Source of the DNA: JADGHX01 sp035760965
GTDB taxonomy: Bacteria; Pseudomonadota; Gammaproteobacteria; Steroidobacterales; Steroidobacteraceae
Assembly (NCBI GenBank): GCA_035760965.1
Contig: DASTRY010000052.1
Coordinates: 8,664-72,663 of the forward strand
DNA length: 64,000 bases
Reading direction: 5' to 3'
Shown here: in pieces, positions 62,991 to 64,000 of the stretch
How the letters are laid out: the number at the start of each line of letters is the position of its first letter
Position numbering within the stretch: the stretch's first letter is position 1
The notes under the pieces: generated by a model
Database searches by the model: none
What the model was told of the DNA's origin: nothing
What the model saw: the letters and a program-made list of their open reading frames with translations, nothing else
Translations under genes and position numbers: made by a program

Positions 62991-63785
62991 ATGCTCGCTC
63001 GTGCGCGCGTGGTCGTGATCGCATCTGCGGCTACACTCGTATTCGCATTCGCGTGCGACGCCGTCGCACAATCCGTGGCCGCGACGGCCGGAGCCGACCA
63101 GCAAAACCTCGCCGCGCAACTAACGTCCGGCACCGAAGAGCAGCGCGCGGCGGCCGCAGTCGCCGTTCTGCGAATTCCGGTCGAGCAACGCGGCGCGTCG
63201 CTGCTCGACGCGTTGATCGTCGAGGCCGAGCGCCTCAAGCGCGATCTCGACGAGCGCGGAGCTGCGCTCGCTGCGGGGCGGCCGATAGCGCCGGCACGCG
63301 ATGAAGGCGAGCACTTGTTCAACGTTCTGGAAGCGCTTTGCCAATCGAAGGATCCGCGCGTGATTCACTCGCTGGCCTCGCTCATGCACGGAAACAGGGT
63401 TCTCAACGCGCTCGTGAAGTTCGGCGAGCTCGCGGCTCCGGACGTCATGTCGGTCGCGGAGGCGTCCACGAGCTCGCCGACGGAGGTCGACTCTGCGCTG
63501 ATCGTGTTGCGGAGGATGTTGGAGCAGCCCGGCGATCATCCGCTGAGTGAGTCATCGAAGGCGCGCATCGCTCAGATCGCGGCTCGGCGACTCTCCGGCA
63601 CGCAGCAGAGCACGGTCGTCTCGTCAGCCATCGGGCTCGCCGCGACCACGCACGATTCCGAGCTCTTGCGCCGCGTGCAGGAGCTCGCACGTGACGAGGC
63701 GAACATTCGTGCGCTCGGGATTGCGGATGAACAGCAGGTCTCGCGGCTGCAGAAGATCGCGCAGGACGCCGCGGTTTCGCGCTAG
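62991..63785 (+). CDS. Exported helical-repeat hypothetical protein
   Basis: A 264-residue protein with a signal peptide (MLARARVVVIASAATLVFAF, mature chain after VAQS). The rest is almost entirely helical with HEAT-like segments (EEQRAAAAVAVLRIPVEQRG, RVIHSLASLMHGNRVLNALV, TVVSSAIGLAATTHDSELLR). AAGGAGG sits a few bases before the ATG at 62991, ruling out the longer upstream start. The fold suggests a periplasmic scaffold. I recognise no specific family. Confidence 0.7.
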   Translation: MLARARVVVIASAATLVFAFACDAVAQSVAATAGADQQNLAAQLTSGTEEQRAAAAVAVLRIPVEQRGASLLDALIVEAERLKRDLDERGAALAAGRPIAPARDEGEHLFNVLEALCQSKDPRVIHSLASLMHGNRVLNALVKFGELAAPDVMSVAEASTSSPTEVDSALIVLRRMLEQPGDHPLSESSKARIAQIAARRLSGTQQSTVVSSAIGLAATTHDSELLRRVQELARDEANIRALGIADEQQVSRLQKIAQDAAVSR

Positions 63786-64000
63786 ATGCGGGTGTTTGTT
63801 TTGGGGTGCGCAGCGCCCTGGTTTAGCGGCTATAGAAGTGCAAGTGAAAGCGACCGGCACACGCGCTGGCGAAAAAAGCGATTCGATCGCTGAGACACCC
63901 GACTCACGTCATCGCTCATCCGGCAGTTCATTTCTCGACAAAACCAACGCGATTCGACGTCGGCACGTGCGGAAGCCCCCCACTACCCTCCGCGCATGCC
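63786..64000. other. Right-edge non-coding stretch
   Basis: The last 215 bases hold no supportable gene; they may be the upstream region of a gene beyond the window. Confidence 0.4.

Overview
The window is GC-rich (about two-thirds G+C by eye), densely packed and clearly bacterial. TonB-dependent uptake, FecI/FecR signalling, a type II NADH dehydrogenase, GGDEF/EAL signalling, a rhomboid protease and HipBA point to a Gram-negative proteobacterium. The mix fits a soil or freshwater gammaproteobacterium of the Steroidobacter/Xanthomonadales type, but that placement is inference; no rRNA, tRNA or CRISPR array was seen.

Layout. 0-5 kb: a ferredoxin-NADP reductase cut by the left edge, diverging from a molybdenum hydroxylase pair (IorA/IorB type) and a GabT-like aminotransferase. 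5-12 kb: a GGDEF/EAL protein, an exported M49-like peptidase, YceH, a RelE/HigB-type toxin-antitoxin pair and a glycerophosphodiesterase. 12.6-26.8 kb: an uninterrupted alpha-glucan/trehalose block (glgB, glgE, treS-maltokinase fusion, glgX, treZ, treY). It can make trehalose from glucan (TreY/TreZ) and return it to glucan as maltose-1-phosphate (TreS-Mak, GlgE, GlgB). 27-31.6 kb: an ABC exporter, a type II NADH dehydrogenase and an M48 lipoprotein protease.

32-39.5 kb is the highlight: a lasso-peptide locus. An ECF sigma factor, a FecR anti-sigma factor and a TonB-dependent receptor on the plus strand converge on a lasso cyclase (C), a fused RRE-protease (B) and, leading the minus-strand operon, a 52-residue precursor gene at 39337-39495. 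The precursor has a GTG start, a strong Shine-Dalgarno, Thr at leader position -2, and a 22-residue core starting with Gly and carrying Glu at core position 9. This predicts a 9-residue macrolactam ring. No isopeptidase or dedicated exporter gene is next to it.

39.5-47.2 kb looks like a decayed or rearranged relative of that regulon: a free-standing STN domain, a Y1-transposase-like protein that has lost its HUH and Tyr residues, a sigma factor reduced to region 4, an intact FecR, two tandem membrane proteins, a TPR/TonB-C-like protein, a FecR fragment, a stand-alone PqqD/RRE-like protein, and an esterase truncated where it meets that protein.

47.3-64 kb returns to ordinary genes: a TauE/SafE permease; a probable hydroxyproline catabolic set (DadA-like oxidoreductase, DHDPS-family deaminase, hydroxyproline epimerase, GntR regulator); small stress-type and VOC proteins; a rhomboid protease, a GT2 glycosyltransferase and an aldose epimerase; a MacB-like permease with a Sel1 protein; HipBA with 40-bp-phased operator repeats; a GH25 lysozyme; and an exported helical-repeat protein.
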